From: Chloroflexota bacterium
Lineage (GTDB): Bacteria; Chloroflexota; UBA11872
Length of the DNA: 64,000 nt
Direction: 5' to 3'
Assembly (NCBI GenBank): GCA_022821905.1
Contig: JAJECS010000020.1
Coordinates: 112,987-176,986, forward strand
Part shown: positions 26,632 through 35,015 of the stretch, piece by piece
How the letters are laid out: each line of letters opens with the position of its first letter
How positions within the stretch are numbered: the first letter of the stretch is position 1
The notes under the pieces: model-generated
Seen by the model: the letters and a program-made list of their open reading frames with translations, nothing else
Told to the model about the DNA's origin: nothing
The model's database searches: none
Program-made: the position numbers and the translations under genes

Positions 26632-29427
26632 CTACGGCCACAGCCTCGCGTTGAGGTCGCCCTCAAAGACCCGATACGCCACCTCGCCGGCCTCCGAAAC
26701 CTCCACCTGCAGCAGCGGGATGAACCCCACGTGCTCGTGCGCCACGTAGCTGCCGCGATCCACGGCGCGGATCAACCGCATCACGAGCGTCCAGCGACCG
26801 GGGCCCAACGGATCGTCCTCGCCCACGGCGCCCGAGGGCCCGTCGCCGGACCCAGCGGCCAGGCTGCCCGTCCGTGGATCGAATCTGTAATAGGCCTCGA
26901 CGGCCGCTGGCCACGAGGAAATCAGACCGGGAAACCACCGCTCCGCTGCAGGCCGGCCAAACCCCGGATAGAGGGGGAGTCCGGCTTCCGTCGTCTCGAC
27001 CACGATCCAATCCTGTCCCGTCCAACGGTCCGGCTCCCAGTTGCTTAGCGCCAGGGAAAAGCGGATCCGTCCGTTCGCCGCGACAACGTCAGACACCCGA
27101 GCGGTGACGGACTGCCAATCCCCAGGCGTGAACGGCCTGAGCGGAGCGATCGCGCCGTCCGGCGAGAAGACCGCCACGGCGTCGTTCCACCAGATCGGCT
27201 GCCGCGCCGCCGGCGGGAACATGGATGGCGTGAACCAGTGGGGCACGACGACGACGTCTGGCATGTGCTCGCCGAGCGGCTCCATTCCAAAGTCGGTCCG
27301 CAGGTGCATGCGGCCCGGGAAGACCTCACCCACGAGCTGGGCGTGCGCGAGCGTGGACGCGGCGCGCAGGGCGAACGTCGACTGGATCGCCGGGTCGATG
27401 TAGACGACGGCTGACGTCGGGACGGACCGCCGCAGCGCCTCATAGGACGCCGGGACCGGCGGTGCTTCAAGCTCGAGGAACGCCGGTCGCACCCGATAGA
27501 GGGCGTCGCCCCCGTCTCGAACGAGGAGTTCGAATAGCTCTGGATCATCCAGCCAGCCGCTGGCGTGATCGGGCAAGCCCTCGATCCAGGCATCCGTGGC
27601 GTGCACGTACGCGACACCCAGCCGCTTCAGGGCGGCAGGTTCGAGATACCGCCTGGCGTCCTGATACTCGGGCCCAACCTCGTAGAGAAGATGCGCCGCC
27701 TGGATGAAGCCCGACGCGTTGGGACGTCCGGTGGCGGTGGACATGGCCGTCGGGACGGGGGACAGGATGCGCGCCTCGATGTCCGTGTGGTCCTGGATGT
27801 AGCCGGCAAGCCGCGCGGACCTCAGGCGTGGATACACCGCTCGGTACCACGCACCAGTGGCCTCCGCGTCGAGCGATTCGACGCCGGCATTGGCAAGCAG
27901 CACACCCTGGCCGAGCCCCGGACCGATAGCTCGCAGGGGAGACACCACGGTCGGCCAGGTCACCAGCCCCACGATCGCCGCCCCCGCGGCCCAGCGCCAG
28001 CGGGGGCGAAGTGCTGGAAGTCGCAAACTCAGGGCCAGCATCACCGCCAGCAGGGCGAAGTTCCGCGCGTGCCCGTCCAGCCTGGTGACGTCCTGCTGCC
28101 CGATCTCGTATTGCAGCGTGAGCCCGGCGAGGACGAAAACGCCGGCAGCGGCGACCATCGCCAGGCTCAACCGATCTCGCCCTGCCAGGATGGCGGCGCC
28201 GACGGCCAGCACAAGGGGCCCAAGGGCCAGCAAGCCCAGCCCGCCGGACAGTGTGGTGAAGGTCGCCAGCGGTTGCCGGGCGCTCGTGTCGTCGATCCAG
28301 CCGAGCGATAGAGCGCCTGCGTCCTCCCCGAACACCACGGCCGTGATGATGCCGCCGCCGACGGCCAGCAGCAGCACGGCCAACGCCGGGCCCGCGGCAG
28401 CGCGCCGGAGGCCGTCGGTGACGGGGCGTTCGCGGCGGGATTGCCAGAGCGCGACGGCCTCGAGCAGCCCCCAAAGCGCCAGCACGACAGGGGCAACTGC
28501 CTCATCGACAAGTCCCAGGAATCCGACCAGCGCCGCCAACGCAATCCGATGCGACCAGCGCCGATCCCCGCCGTGCGCGGCTCGCTCCAGCGTCACCAAC
28601 GCCAGGGCGTAGGCCAGCGGAAACGTCGGCTTCCAGACGTTTGGCGGCACGGACTCGCTGGCCCCAATCCCATCCACGTAGACCGTCCCCAGCGCCGCGC
28701 GCAGGCCGGCTTCCGGAATCCCGGCAGGCACCGGGATCTGAAGCATGCCGGGCGTGGCGAAGAGCAGAGTCTGCGCACCGGCCGTCAGCAGCAGCGGCCC
28801 GAGCGTCACGACCGCCAGCCACGAGCCGCGCCGGAGCAGCAGCGTCCCCACCGCCAGCGCGAAGCTCATCCAGACATACGCGCCCAGCAACTCCGTCACG
28901 AACGCCGGGTCGGGCCCAAACGGCGGCGTGAGCAGCGCGATCAGCAGGTCGACGCCGTAGTGATAGGGCACGGCCATGCCGGGATTCCACGGCAGTTCCG
29001 GCGGGTGCGGCCCGCCGGCACGCATCGCCGCAATGAACCCGTGATGGATGTAGGGGTCGGGATTCGGCATGAGCTGGCGCCCGGCCAGCGCGACCCAGAG
29101 CAACGCCAGCACCGCCACCGCAAATCCCGCGGCGACGCGGGGCTCCACCCCGATGCTCTCGCGCCGGCGCCAGACAATTCCCGCGCCAAGCGCCAGCACG
29201 ACCATCCAGCCCACCAGCGCCCCGGCGAGTCCGGGCAACAGGTAGACGACGAAGTTGGTGACCAGCCCCCAAAGGGCGAGGCCGATCACCAGACCCTGCG
29301 CCAGCGCCAGCAGGTCGTCGGTTTGCCCCAGCGCCACCCGCGCCACCGCGAACCCGACGGCGGCCAGCACGACAAGTTCCGCCGCCAGCAGCAGCAAGCC
29401 TGGAACTACCGCGGGATCAACGATCAT
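26632..29427 (-). CDS. Large polytopic membrane protein, function unknown
   Basis: The 931-residue protein has about a dozen or more hydrophobic segments over the first 550 residues, then a soluble C-terminal part of about 380 residues. The loop MPNPDPYIHHGFIAAMR after the fourth segment holds acidic and histidine residues, a layout reminiscent of GT-C type glycosyltransferases and YfhO-like proteins, but no family motif is certain. It is a single gene: the tRNA-Thr lies 30 bases upstream on the same strand and intergenic repeats follow. A role in envelope glycosylation is a guess. Confidence 0.75.
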   Translation of the reverse strand: MIVDPAVVPGLLLLAAELVVLAAVGFAVARVALGQTDDLLALAQGLVIGLALWGLVTNFVVYLLPGLAGALVGWMVVLALGAGIVWRRRESIGVEPRVAAGFAVAVLALLWVALAGRQLMPNPDPYIHHGFIAAMRAGGPHPPELPWNPGMAVPYHYGVDLLIALLTPPFGPDPAFVTELLGAYVWMSFALAVGTLLLRRGSWLAVVTLGPLLLTAGAQTLLFATPGMLQIPVPAGIPEAGLRAALGTVYVDGIGASESVPPNVWKPTFPLAYALALVTLERAAHGGDRRWSHRIALAALVGFLGLVDEAVAPVVLALWGLLEAVALWQSRRERPVTDGLRRAAAGPALAVLLLAVGGGIITAVVFGEDAGALSLGWIDDTSARQPLATFTTLSGGLGLLALGPLVLAVGAAILAGRDRLSLAMVAAAGVFVLAGLTLQYEIGQQDVTRLDGHARNFALLAVMLALSLRLPALRPRWRWAAGAAIVGLVTWPTVVSPLRAIGPGLGQGVLLANAGVESLDAEATGAWYRAVYPRLRSARLAGYIQDHTDIEARILSPVPTAMSTATGRPNASGFIQAAHLLYEVGPEYQDARRYLEPAALKRLGVAYVHATDAWIEGLPDHASGWLDDPELFELLVRDGGDALYRVRPAFLELEAPPVPASYEALRRSVPTSAVVYIDPAIQSTFALRAASTLAHAQLVGEVFPGRMHLRTDFGMEPLGEHMPDVVVVPHWFTPSMFPPAARQPIWWNDAVAVFSPDGAIAPLRPFTPGDWQSVTARVSDVVAANGRIRFSLALSNWEPDRWTGQDWIVVETTEAGLPLYPGFGRPAAERWFPGLISSWPAAVEAYYRFDPRTGSLAAGSGDGPSGAVGEDDPLGPGRWTLVMRLIRAVDRGSYVAHEHVGFIPLLQVEVSEAGEVAYRVFEGDLNARLWP

Positions 29428-29457
29428 GGCGATCCGGTGGGCGACTCGGCATCGTGG

Positions 29458-29530
29458 AGCCCAGGGTGGGACTCGAACCCACGACCTGCGGTTTACAAAA
29501 CCGCCGCTCTGCCGATTGAGCTACCTGGGC
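29458..29530 (-). tRNA. trnT: tRNA-Thr (anticodon UGU)
   Basis: On the minus strand GCCCAGG pairs with CCTGGGC in the acceptor stem. The D arm is GCTC...GAGC, the anticodon stem GCGGT/ACCGC holds loop TTTGTAA with anticodon TGT, and the T arm is GTGGG-TTCGAGT-CCCAC. Length is 73 with discriminator T. The CCA end is not encoded. Confidence 0.95.
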
Positions 29531-29654
29531 AGACCGCTGAATTCGGGAGTGGCGTCCCCGAGGGGCGCTGCGGCAGTCGCCATCGGCCAGCATAGACGAG
29601 CGTCCTTCAATGGTGTCCGATGCTTGCCCCACGGCGGTGGGCCACCTTGAGTCC

Positions 29655-29680
29655 GTCATTCCCGCGAAGGCGGGAATCCA
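29655..29680 (+). repeat. Dispersed 26-bp palindromic element, copy 1
   Basis: The element runs from GTCATTCCCGC to GCGGGAATCCA with the hairpin TTCCCGC/GCGGGAA around GAAG. An identical copy is at 47559, a truncated one at 63861 and a longer variant at 26474. It is intergenic, between the tRNA-Thr and the GH32 gene at 29799. Confidence 0.85.
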
Positions 29681-29798
29681 TCCCCGCAAGTCAACCACCG
29701 GATGACGGGTGCCCGCCGGTACCGAGTCAACATGCAGCGCTCAGATCTCAAAGTCGCCCACTATCGGCGCCACATCCACCACCGCGCGTCGCCCGTCG

Positions 29799-31229
29799 TC
29801 ACGACCAGATCGAGCGCATCTGCCAGGCATCGACCGAGCGCGCAATGGCATCCGATTCCGCGAGCAGCGCCACGCCGCGACTATCCAAGCGCGAGGGGTA
29901 GATCCGCTGGGTGAGGCCCTGTCGCCCATTGGCAAACACCTCGACGATCGATCGGTCAATGAAGACCCGCAACTGCAGCGCCTCGTCCTCGTCCAAATCA
30001 AGCGGTGCGTGCTGGACCGCGCGCCCCACCACGTCTGAGGCGTCGCTCGAAGACCTCGGATCAAGGGTGATGCGGCCTTCGGCGCGCGAATAGACGATTC
30101 GCGTCTCCTCCGCCCCGTCCGGCGAACGGCGCACGGCGATGCCAATCTCCCCCGCGGTCTCGCGCGCAAATGACACGGCCAACTCGGCGCAAGATGCGTC
30201 CAAGTCGTCCAGCGGCGCCGGCGCTCCCGCTGGAGCTTGCACGTCGTCGAACCGCTGATGAACGCCCCGCAGCACCCGTAGCTCAGGCGCCGGCTCGATG
30301 CGCAGCAGGCCGTCGCCGCCGAGCGAGAGCACTCGCGGCAGGCACACCACGCCCGACCAACCCGAAGCCCGTTGGGCGGCTTCGGTACGGCCCTCGGTCA
30401 CCCAGCCGAACATGAGGCGTCGGTCGGCGTCGTCGCGAAGCGAAAGCCCGGCGCACAGCGTCCCGCTCTCGAGCGAGAAGCCGGCGAAGTTCATGCGGCT
30501 ATGCCGCTGCGGCACGAATCGCTCGCCGTCCATCGCGCCCACGTAGTACTGCACGCCGCGCTCATGGCTGGCGAACAGCAGGACGTGCGCTTGACCCAAT
30601 TGGAACAGGTCCGGAACCGCGCAATCGCTCTCGTTGCCTGGTTCATAGAGCAACCCGCGGTATTCCCAATGCACGAAATCCCGCGAGCGGAACAGAAACG
30701 CCGTGTCCCCGGCGCCGTCGATCTTGCCGCCGCACGCGAGATACCACGTGTCGCCGTCCCGCCAGGCGCACGGGTCCCAGGCGCGCCACACGGCCTGCGG
30801 ATCGGTCGGATGCGGGATGAGTGGATTGGACGGATGCCGCGACCACGTGCGCAGCCCGTCCGCGCTCGTGGCCACGCAGATGCCGTCGGGATTGCCGTAG
30901 TACACCAGCGCCGGCGACCCGGCCAAATCTATGGCGCCGCCGCTGTAGCAGCCGCTGCGGTCGGGTCCGCCGGGCTGGGGCGCCAGCGCGATGGGCAAGT
31001 CTCGCCAATGGACCAGGTCGCGGCTCACCGCATGACCCCAGTGCATCCGCCGCGGGTTGTCATAGGCCTCGTCCGGGTTGTGCTGGTAGAAGAGGTGATA
31101 CGCGCCGTCCCAACGGATCGTCCCGTTCGGATCGCCGAGGAAGTTCGCCGGCGCGGTGAAGTGATAGGCGGGCCGGAAGGGATCGCTCGCCAGGAGCCGT
31201 TGATCGTCACCGGCGTTCACGATGGACAC
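29799..31229 (-). CDS. GH32-family-like beta-fructosidase homologue, second type
   Basis: The 476-residue protein starts at GTG and has the GH32 order: LGDPNG (nucleophile position Asp33), FYQHNP, WGHAVSRDLVHWRDLP, WDPC in place of RDP, and a C-terminal sandwich with DRSIVEVFANG. The acid/base region reads ESDCAVPDLF, where the usual Glu-Cys-Pro-Asp is interrupted by two residues. It differs clearly from the GH32-like protein at 7516. No signal peptide is present, so cytoplasmic action on imported fructosides is likely. It starts 19 bases after the dioxygenase gene at 31249 ends. Confidence 0.85.
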   Translation of the reverse strand: MSIVNAGDDQRLLASDPFRPAYHFTAPANFLGDPNGTIRWDGAYHLFYQHNPDEAYDNPRRMHWGHAVSRDLVHWRDLPIALAPQPGGPDRSGCYSGGAIDLAGSPALVYYGNPDGICVATSADGLRTWSRHPSNPLIPHPTDPQAVWRAWDPCAWRDGDTWYLACGGKIDGAGDTAFLFRSRDFVHWEYRGLLYEPGNESDCAVPDLFQLGQAHVLLFASHERGVQYYVGAMDGERFVPQRHSRMNFAGFSLESGTLCAGLSLRDDADRRLMFGWVTEGRTEAAQRASGWSGVVCLPRVLSLGGDGLLRIEPAPELRVLRGVHQRFDDVQAPAGAPAPLDDLDASCAELAVSFARETAGEIGIAVRRSPDGAEETRIVYSRAEGRITLDPRSSSDASDVVGRAVQHAPLDLDEDEALQLRVFIDRSIVEVFANGRQGLTQRIYPSRLDSRGVALLAESDAIARSVDAWQMRSIWS

Positions 31230-31248
31230 TCTGCGTCCTGTCGAATGC

Positions 31249-32043
31249 TTAGCTCGGCGTGGCCGCCTCGGCCCAGCCCGCCACCAGCGGAAACGGGCTG
31301 TCGGGAAGTCCGTCGCCGGGATCCAGGCCCAGGTGGTCGATCACCGGGTGCGGCAGGTGCGGGTCGTAGACCGCCGACGCGTCCACCATCGCGACCCGAT
31401 GGGCCACACGCCACTCGTCCGTGAGATTCGGACCGGCCATGTGAAACGTATAGCCGTTGTGAAACGTGCAGTCGCCCGCCTGGAGCGGAATGGTGATTCG
31501 CGGCAGCCAGGCCACCTCGTCCACGTTCTGCAGTGATCCCTTGGCGATGTCCGGCCGGTGGCCGTGCGCCACCTCCTTGGGCAGGTCTTTCCATTGCTGG
31601 CTGCCCATCGCAAAGCTCATGCAGCCCATCTCCACCGACGTGTCCTGAAGCGCGATCCAGGCCGTGAGCGCGCCGGGCGCGTTGCCCAGCGCCCACAGCG
31701 GCATGTCCTGGTGAGGCCGGGTCGGGCCGTCGTTGTGCGGCGGCTTGGCGATGATGTCGTCGTGCCACAGGCGCAGCGGCGTTCCCGCCAGCCGCTCGGC
31801 GGCCGCCCCCAGCCGGGGAAGCATGGTCAGTTCGCGCAGCGTCTCGTTCCACTTCCACAGTTGCACTCGCTGCTGGTTCGCGCCGTCGATATCCAACTCG
31901 CCCGTCGGCCCCGCCAGCAGCAGCTTCATCCCCTCATCGCGATATGCAGCGGCCTCCTCGCGGCTGATGAGCCCCGGCAGTTTGACCGCCCCGTGGACGT
32001 GGTAGAAATCCACCATCGCCTGCGTCACTTCACCGGCTGCCAT
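31249..32043 (-). CDS. Phytanoyl-CoA dioxygenase (PhyH) family oxygenase
   Basis: The 264-residue protein is a double-stranded beta-helix Fe(II)/2-oxoglutarate dioxygenase. The iron-binding HxD is in TRPHQDMPLWAL and the distal His in YTFHMAGPN, with Arg in DEWRVAHR as the 2-oxoglutarate anchor. PhyH proteins hydroxylate lipids, alkaloids or small metabolites; the substrate is unknown. GGGAGAG precedes the ATG. It is the first gene of a two-gene unit with the GH32-like gene at 29799, an uncommon pairing. Confidence 0.85.
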   Translation of the reverse strand: MAAGEVTQAMVDFYHVHGAVKLPGLISREEAAAYRDEGMKLLLAGPTGELDIDGANQQRVQLWKWNETLRELTMLPRLGAAAERLAGTPLRLWHDDIIAKPPHNDGPTRPHQDMPLWALGNAPGALTAWIALQDTSVEMGCMSFAMGSQQWKDLPKEVAHGHRPDIAKGSLQNVDEVAWLPRITIPLQAGDCTFHNGYTFHMAGPNLTDEWRVAHRVAMVDASAVYDPHLPHPVIDHLGLDPGDGLPDSPFPLVAGWAEAATPS

Positions 32044-32446
32044 CGCGTCTCTCCCTCATCGACCGCGTCGCCTGGCAGCGTCGCACACTTACGGGTTGGG
32101 AATGAACCATTGGATCGCTCGGAAGGACCTTCTGCCGTCGTTCCGGCACGACCCATCCGGGATTCCGCGTCAAGACCATCAGCGCCTCGCGCCGGCAGCG
32201 GCCGAGTTCGAGGTGCGCTATTCCGGCTTCCGGGCGTGGACCAGATACATCGGCGTTAGGCCACCACCTCTTGCAGCAATGCCTTGAACGCGGACCCGAC
32301 GACCGGTCCCCAGTGTTGGGATTGATCGTCAGGTTAGTACAACCCGTGTCGAAAGCGGTCAGGCATGGAGCGTGGATCGTGAGCCCCTGGGCGCGCGTGT
32401 GAAATGGTGACGCCATGCCATCGATGACCGAGTCCGGCAAGCAGGA
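32044..32446. other. Intergenic region with a relic of the TPP-enzyme gene start
   Basis: No gene is supported in these 403 bases. The right end (32389-32438) is a diverged copy of the 5' end of the gene at 33261. The rest shows no clear hairpin or promoter that I could support. Confidence 0.6.
32389..32438 (+). repeat. 50-bp direct repeat, left copy, beside brnTA
   Basis: It matches 33235-33284 at 44 of 50 positions. In the right copy this segment contains the start codon and first eight codons of the TPP enzyme. Here it reads ATGCCATCGATGACC, then diverges. It ends eight bases before the last base of brnA, so the toxin-antitoxin module is enclosed by the two copies. Confidence 0.8.
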
Positions 32447-32737
32447 CTATCGTGCTGAACGGGCCGTCCTTTGAACGTGCTCGCGGAGCGCCCCATTGAT
32501 GTCGGTCTGGTATCCGCGCCCGCCGCGAGCATGAGCCTTGAACCAGGCGATGACATCGGCGTCGAGCCTCAGCGTGATCTGCTGCTTCACCGGGCGGTAA
32601 AACACCCCACGCCTGGCGTCGGACCAGTCGAGTATCTCCGGGGCTTCGGTGGTATCGATCTCGTCGTCGGGAAGTGCCTCCAACGTCCGAATCTGCTCCT
32701 GAACGTCTGACGGCAGCTCAGCAATTTCCTTCTTCAT
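32447..32737 (-). CDS. brnA: BrnA-type antitoxin
   Basis: The 96-residue protein ends with the BrnA ribbon-helix-helix: QITLRLDADVIAWFKAHA, then RGGRGYQTDINGALREHV. The N-terminal half (LPSDVQEQIRTLEALPDDEIDT) is the usual acidic toxin-binding part. BrnA neutralises BrnT and represses the pair. The ATG at 32737 lies inside the 3' end of brnT (20-base overlap), the normal arrangement; an in-frame upstream codon is less likely. GGGAGG lies five bases upstream. Confidence 0.9.
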   Translation of the reverse strand: MKKEIAELPSDVQEQIRTLEALPDDEIDTTEAPEILDWSDARRGVFYRPVKQQITLRLDADVIAWFKAHARGGRGYQTDINGALREHVQRTARSAR

Positions 32738-33008
32738 AAGCCTCCCTCTCACGTCTCGTCGCCTTACGTGCGGAAATGATGCGCCCGATCACTTCGCCGG
32801 TCTCCGTGTCGAATTCGGGCCAGGTGTGGACCACCATCACGACCTGCCTACCCACCATGCCGATCGTCCGCCACCGTTGCTCGGATGCATATGGATCTGC
32901 CTGCGTCGCGGATAAGGGATCGTCAAACACGAATGCGGCCGCGTCGAAACCGAGGCCGTGCGTTCGAAGATTCGCCCGGTTCTTGGATTGATCCCATGTC
33001 CACCGCAA
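32718..33008 (-). CDS. brnT: BrnT-type ribonuclease toxin
   Basis: The 96-residue protein has the BrnT signature: WDQSKNRANLRTHGLGFDAAAFVFDD at the start, QRWRTIGMVGRQVVMVVHT in the middle and the RIISARKATRREREAYEE end whose basic residues form the RelE-like active site. BrnT cleaves RNA and slows growth until bound by BrnA. Translation probably starts at TTG, supported by GAAGGG nine bases upstream and by alignment with the family start. The promoter and a palindrome lie just upstream at 33030-33066. Confidence 0.9.
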   Translation of the reverse strand: MRWTWDQSKNRANLRTHGLGFDAAAFVFDDPLSATQADPYASEQRWRTIGMVGRQVVMVVHTWPEFDTETGEVIGRIISARKATRREREAYEEGNC

Positions 33009-33029
33009 GCGCAGTCGCCCTTCGCCACA

Positions 33030-33066
33030 CTACAGAATTGTAGTTACGAAAGGGTCGTGACGTCAA
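33030..33066 (-). promoter_or_regulatory. brnTA promoter with overlapping operator
   Basis: On the minus strand TTGACG (33066-33061) and TACAAT (33042-33037) are 18 bases apart, close to the sigma-70 consensus. The perfect inverted repeat CTACA-GAAT-TGTAG (33030-33043) covers the -10 element. BrnA repression is known for this family, so the palindrome is the likely BrnA site. Confidence 0.72.
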
Positions 33067-33234
33067 TGCTGATAGCCGCTCGCAAGCGGCACCCCACTTG
33101 TACCCGCGATCAAACACTTGGCGGGTCCAACTGGTCAACGTCTCATATTTCAATCTGCCGACGTCGGCACGGGAACGTAGGGGGAAGTCGCAACCATCGA
33201 CGCACGCGTATGGTTCCATGGCCTGTACGCCCGT

Positions 33235-33284
33235 GGGCGCACGTATGAAATGGTGACGCTATGCCCTCGATGACCGGGTCCCGC
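33235..33284 (+). repeat. 50-bp direct repeat, right copy (5' end of the TPP-enzyme gene)
   Basis: It contains the leader and first codons of the gene at 33261 and matches the relic at 32389. The two copies enclose brnTA and its promoter, an 846-base step from one copy to the next. Confidence 0.8.
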
Positions 33285-34934
33285 TTCATTGCCGAGACGT
33301 TGCACGGATACGGCGTCACCGCCGTGTACTTCGTTCCCGGCATCCTGCAGCAGACCCTGGTGGACATGGAGCCGCTGGGCATCCGGCGCGTCATGTGCCA
33401 TACCGAGAAGGCCGCCGCCTACATGGCCGACGGCTACGCCCGAGCCGCGCGCCGACCGGGCGTGGTCTTTGCGCAGTCTGTGGGCGCCGCCAATCTGGCG
33501 GCCGGGCTGCAGGACGCATTTCTGGCCCGCTCGCCGGTCATCGCGCTCACGGGGCGCTGGATGCCGGAGTATCGCTACCGCCACGCCTACCAGGAGATCG
33601 ACCACTGGCCGCTCTTCCAGCCCGTCACCAAGTTCAGCGCCATGGTGGACGGCGCCGCCCAGCTGCCATTGCTGCTGCGCCAGGCCTTCCGCGAGGCCGT
33701 CTCGGGCTCCACCGCGCCTGTTCATCTCGACCTACTCGGCATCGCCGCCGAGCTGGTTGAGGAAGACGAAGTCGATGCCGAGGTGATCGTCGACTCCACG
33801 TTTACCACCTACCCGGCATTCCGTCCTGCGCCCGACGACGGCCCGATCCACGCCGCGGCGGAGTTGCTCCGGCAGGCCCAGCGACCGGTCCTGCTGGCCG
33901 GAGGCGGCGTCACCGCCTCTCAGGCCGGGCCTCAGGTCACCACCCTGGCCGAGAAACTCGCGATGCCGGTCGTCACGTCCCTCAATGGCAAGGGCTCCAT
34001 CCCGGAGGACCATCCGCTGTCGGTGGGCGTGCTCGGCACCTACTCGCGCTCGTGCGCCAACCAGGTGACCTCGGAGGCCGACCTGGTGCTAATCGTGGGA
34101 AGCCAGACCGGCGGTCAGGCCACGCACTTCTGGCGCGTGCCGAGGCCGGGCGTTCCGACCATTCAGATCAACGTCGACCCCGCCGAGCTCGGCCGCAACT
34201 ACCCCAGCCAGGTAGACGTGCTGGCGGACGCCAGGCTCGCGCTGCAACGGCTCATCGACGTCATCGAGCCCGGCCCGGCGGAAACCGCGTGGTCAATGCG
34301 GGCCCAACAGCTCGTGGCCGACTGGCGCGCCGAGCTACGGCCCCACCGCGACTCCGACGCCACGCCGATCCGGCCCGAACGCCTCTGCCGGGAGGTCCAG
34401 GACTTTCTCCCCGACGATGCGGTGCTGGTCTCCGACACCGGGCACGCGGGCATCTGGACCGGCACTATGATCGACCTCACGCACCGCACGCAGAGCTATC
34501 TGCGCTGCGCGGGATCGCTCGGCTGGGGACTCCCCGCGGCCATGGGCGCCAAGTGCGCGGTGCCCGACCGCCCGGTCATCTGCTTCACGGGCGACGGCGG
34601 CGTCTGGTACCACCTCGCCGAGCTCGAGACCGCCGCCCGCTGCCGAATCAACACCGTCACGGTCATCAACAACAACCGCTCCCTCAATCAGGGCAAAGCC
34701 GCGATCGAAGACCTCTACGCCGGTCGCCACGGCAATCCCGACGAGCTGTGGGTGTTCGAAGACGTCGACTTCACCAAAATCGCCGAGTCCATGGGCTGCT
34801 TCGCCATCCGCGTAACTGAACCCGGAGACCTCCCCGGCGCCCTCACTGCCGCCCTCGACGCCAACCGCCCCGCCGTGGTCGACGTCGTCACCGACATCAA
34901 CGTCGCCGCCCCGTTGCCCTTCGTACCGGACTAG
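33261..34934 (+). CDS. Thiamine-diphosphate enzyme of the acetolactate synthase type
   Basis: The 557-residue protein has the three-domain layout of AHAS/oxalyl-CoA/benzoylformate decarboxylases. The catalytic Glu lies in CHTEKAAAYMADGYAR, the middle domain follows (LLAGGGVTASQAG), and the Mg-ThDP motif is GDGGVWYHLAELETA with NNNRS. The glutamine-glycine stretch typical of true IlvB is not clear and no ilvN or other branched-chain gene is near, so a catabolic carboligase or decarboxylase is more likely. It differs from the TPP enzyme at 50974. Its 5' end is duplicated at 32389. Confidence 0.85.
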   Translation: MPSMTGSRFIAETLHGYGVTAVYFVPGILQQTLVDMEPLGIRRVMCHTEKAAAYMADGYARAARRPGVVFAQSVGAANLAAGLQDAFLARSPVIALTGRWMPEYRYRHAYQEIDHWPLFQPVTKFSAMVDGAAQLPLLLRQAFREAVSGSTAPVHLDLLGIAAELVEEDEVDAEVIVDSTFTTYPAFRPAPDDGPIHAAAELLRQAQRPVLLAGGGVTASQAGPQVTTLAEKLAMPVVTSLNGKGSIPEDHPLSVGVLGTYSRSCANQVTSEADLVLIVGSQTGGQATHFWRVPRPGVPTIQINVDPAELGRNYPSQVDVLADARLALQRLIDVIEPGPAETAWSMRAQQLVADWRAELRPHRDSDATPIRPERLCREVQDFLPDDAVLVSDTGHAGIWTGTMIDLTHRTQSYLRCAGSLGWGLPAAMGAKCAVPDRPVICFTGDGGVWYHLAELETAARCRINTVTVINNNRSLNQGKAAIEDLYAGRHGNPDELWVFEDVDFTKIAESMGCFAIRVTEPGDLPGALTAALDANRPAVVDVVTDINVAAPLPFVPD

Positions 34935-35015
34935 CAAGACTGAGTGGTCGGCTTCCGGCACCGACTGCTGTGCGCGAAAGCTCAGCCACAGCCGGCCGCT
35001 CCGGCCTGATACGGA

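Noticed and set aside
32096..32287. Small gene in the 32044-32446 gap
   Set aside because: No ribosome site or recognisable protein. The region ends in a gene-start relic, so it looks like non-coding scar sequence.
33261..34934. Branched-chain amino-acid synthesis (ilvB)
   Set aside because: No ilvN, ilvC or leu gene is near, and the neighbours are a toxin-antitoxin module and single genes. The same holds for the protein at 50974.
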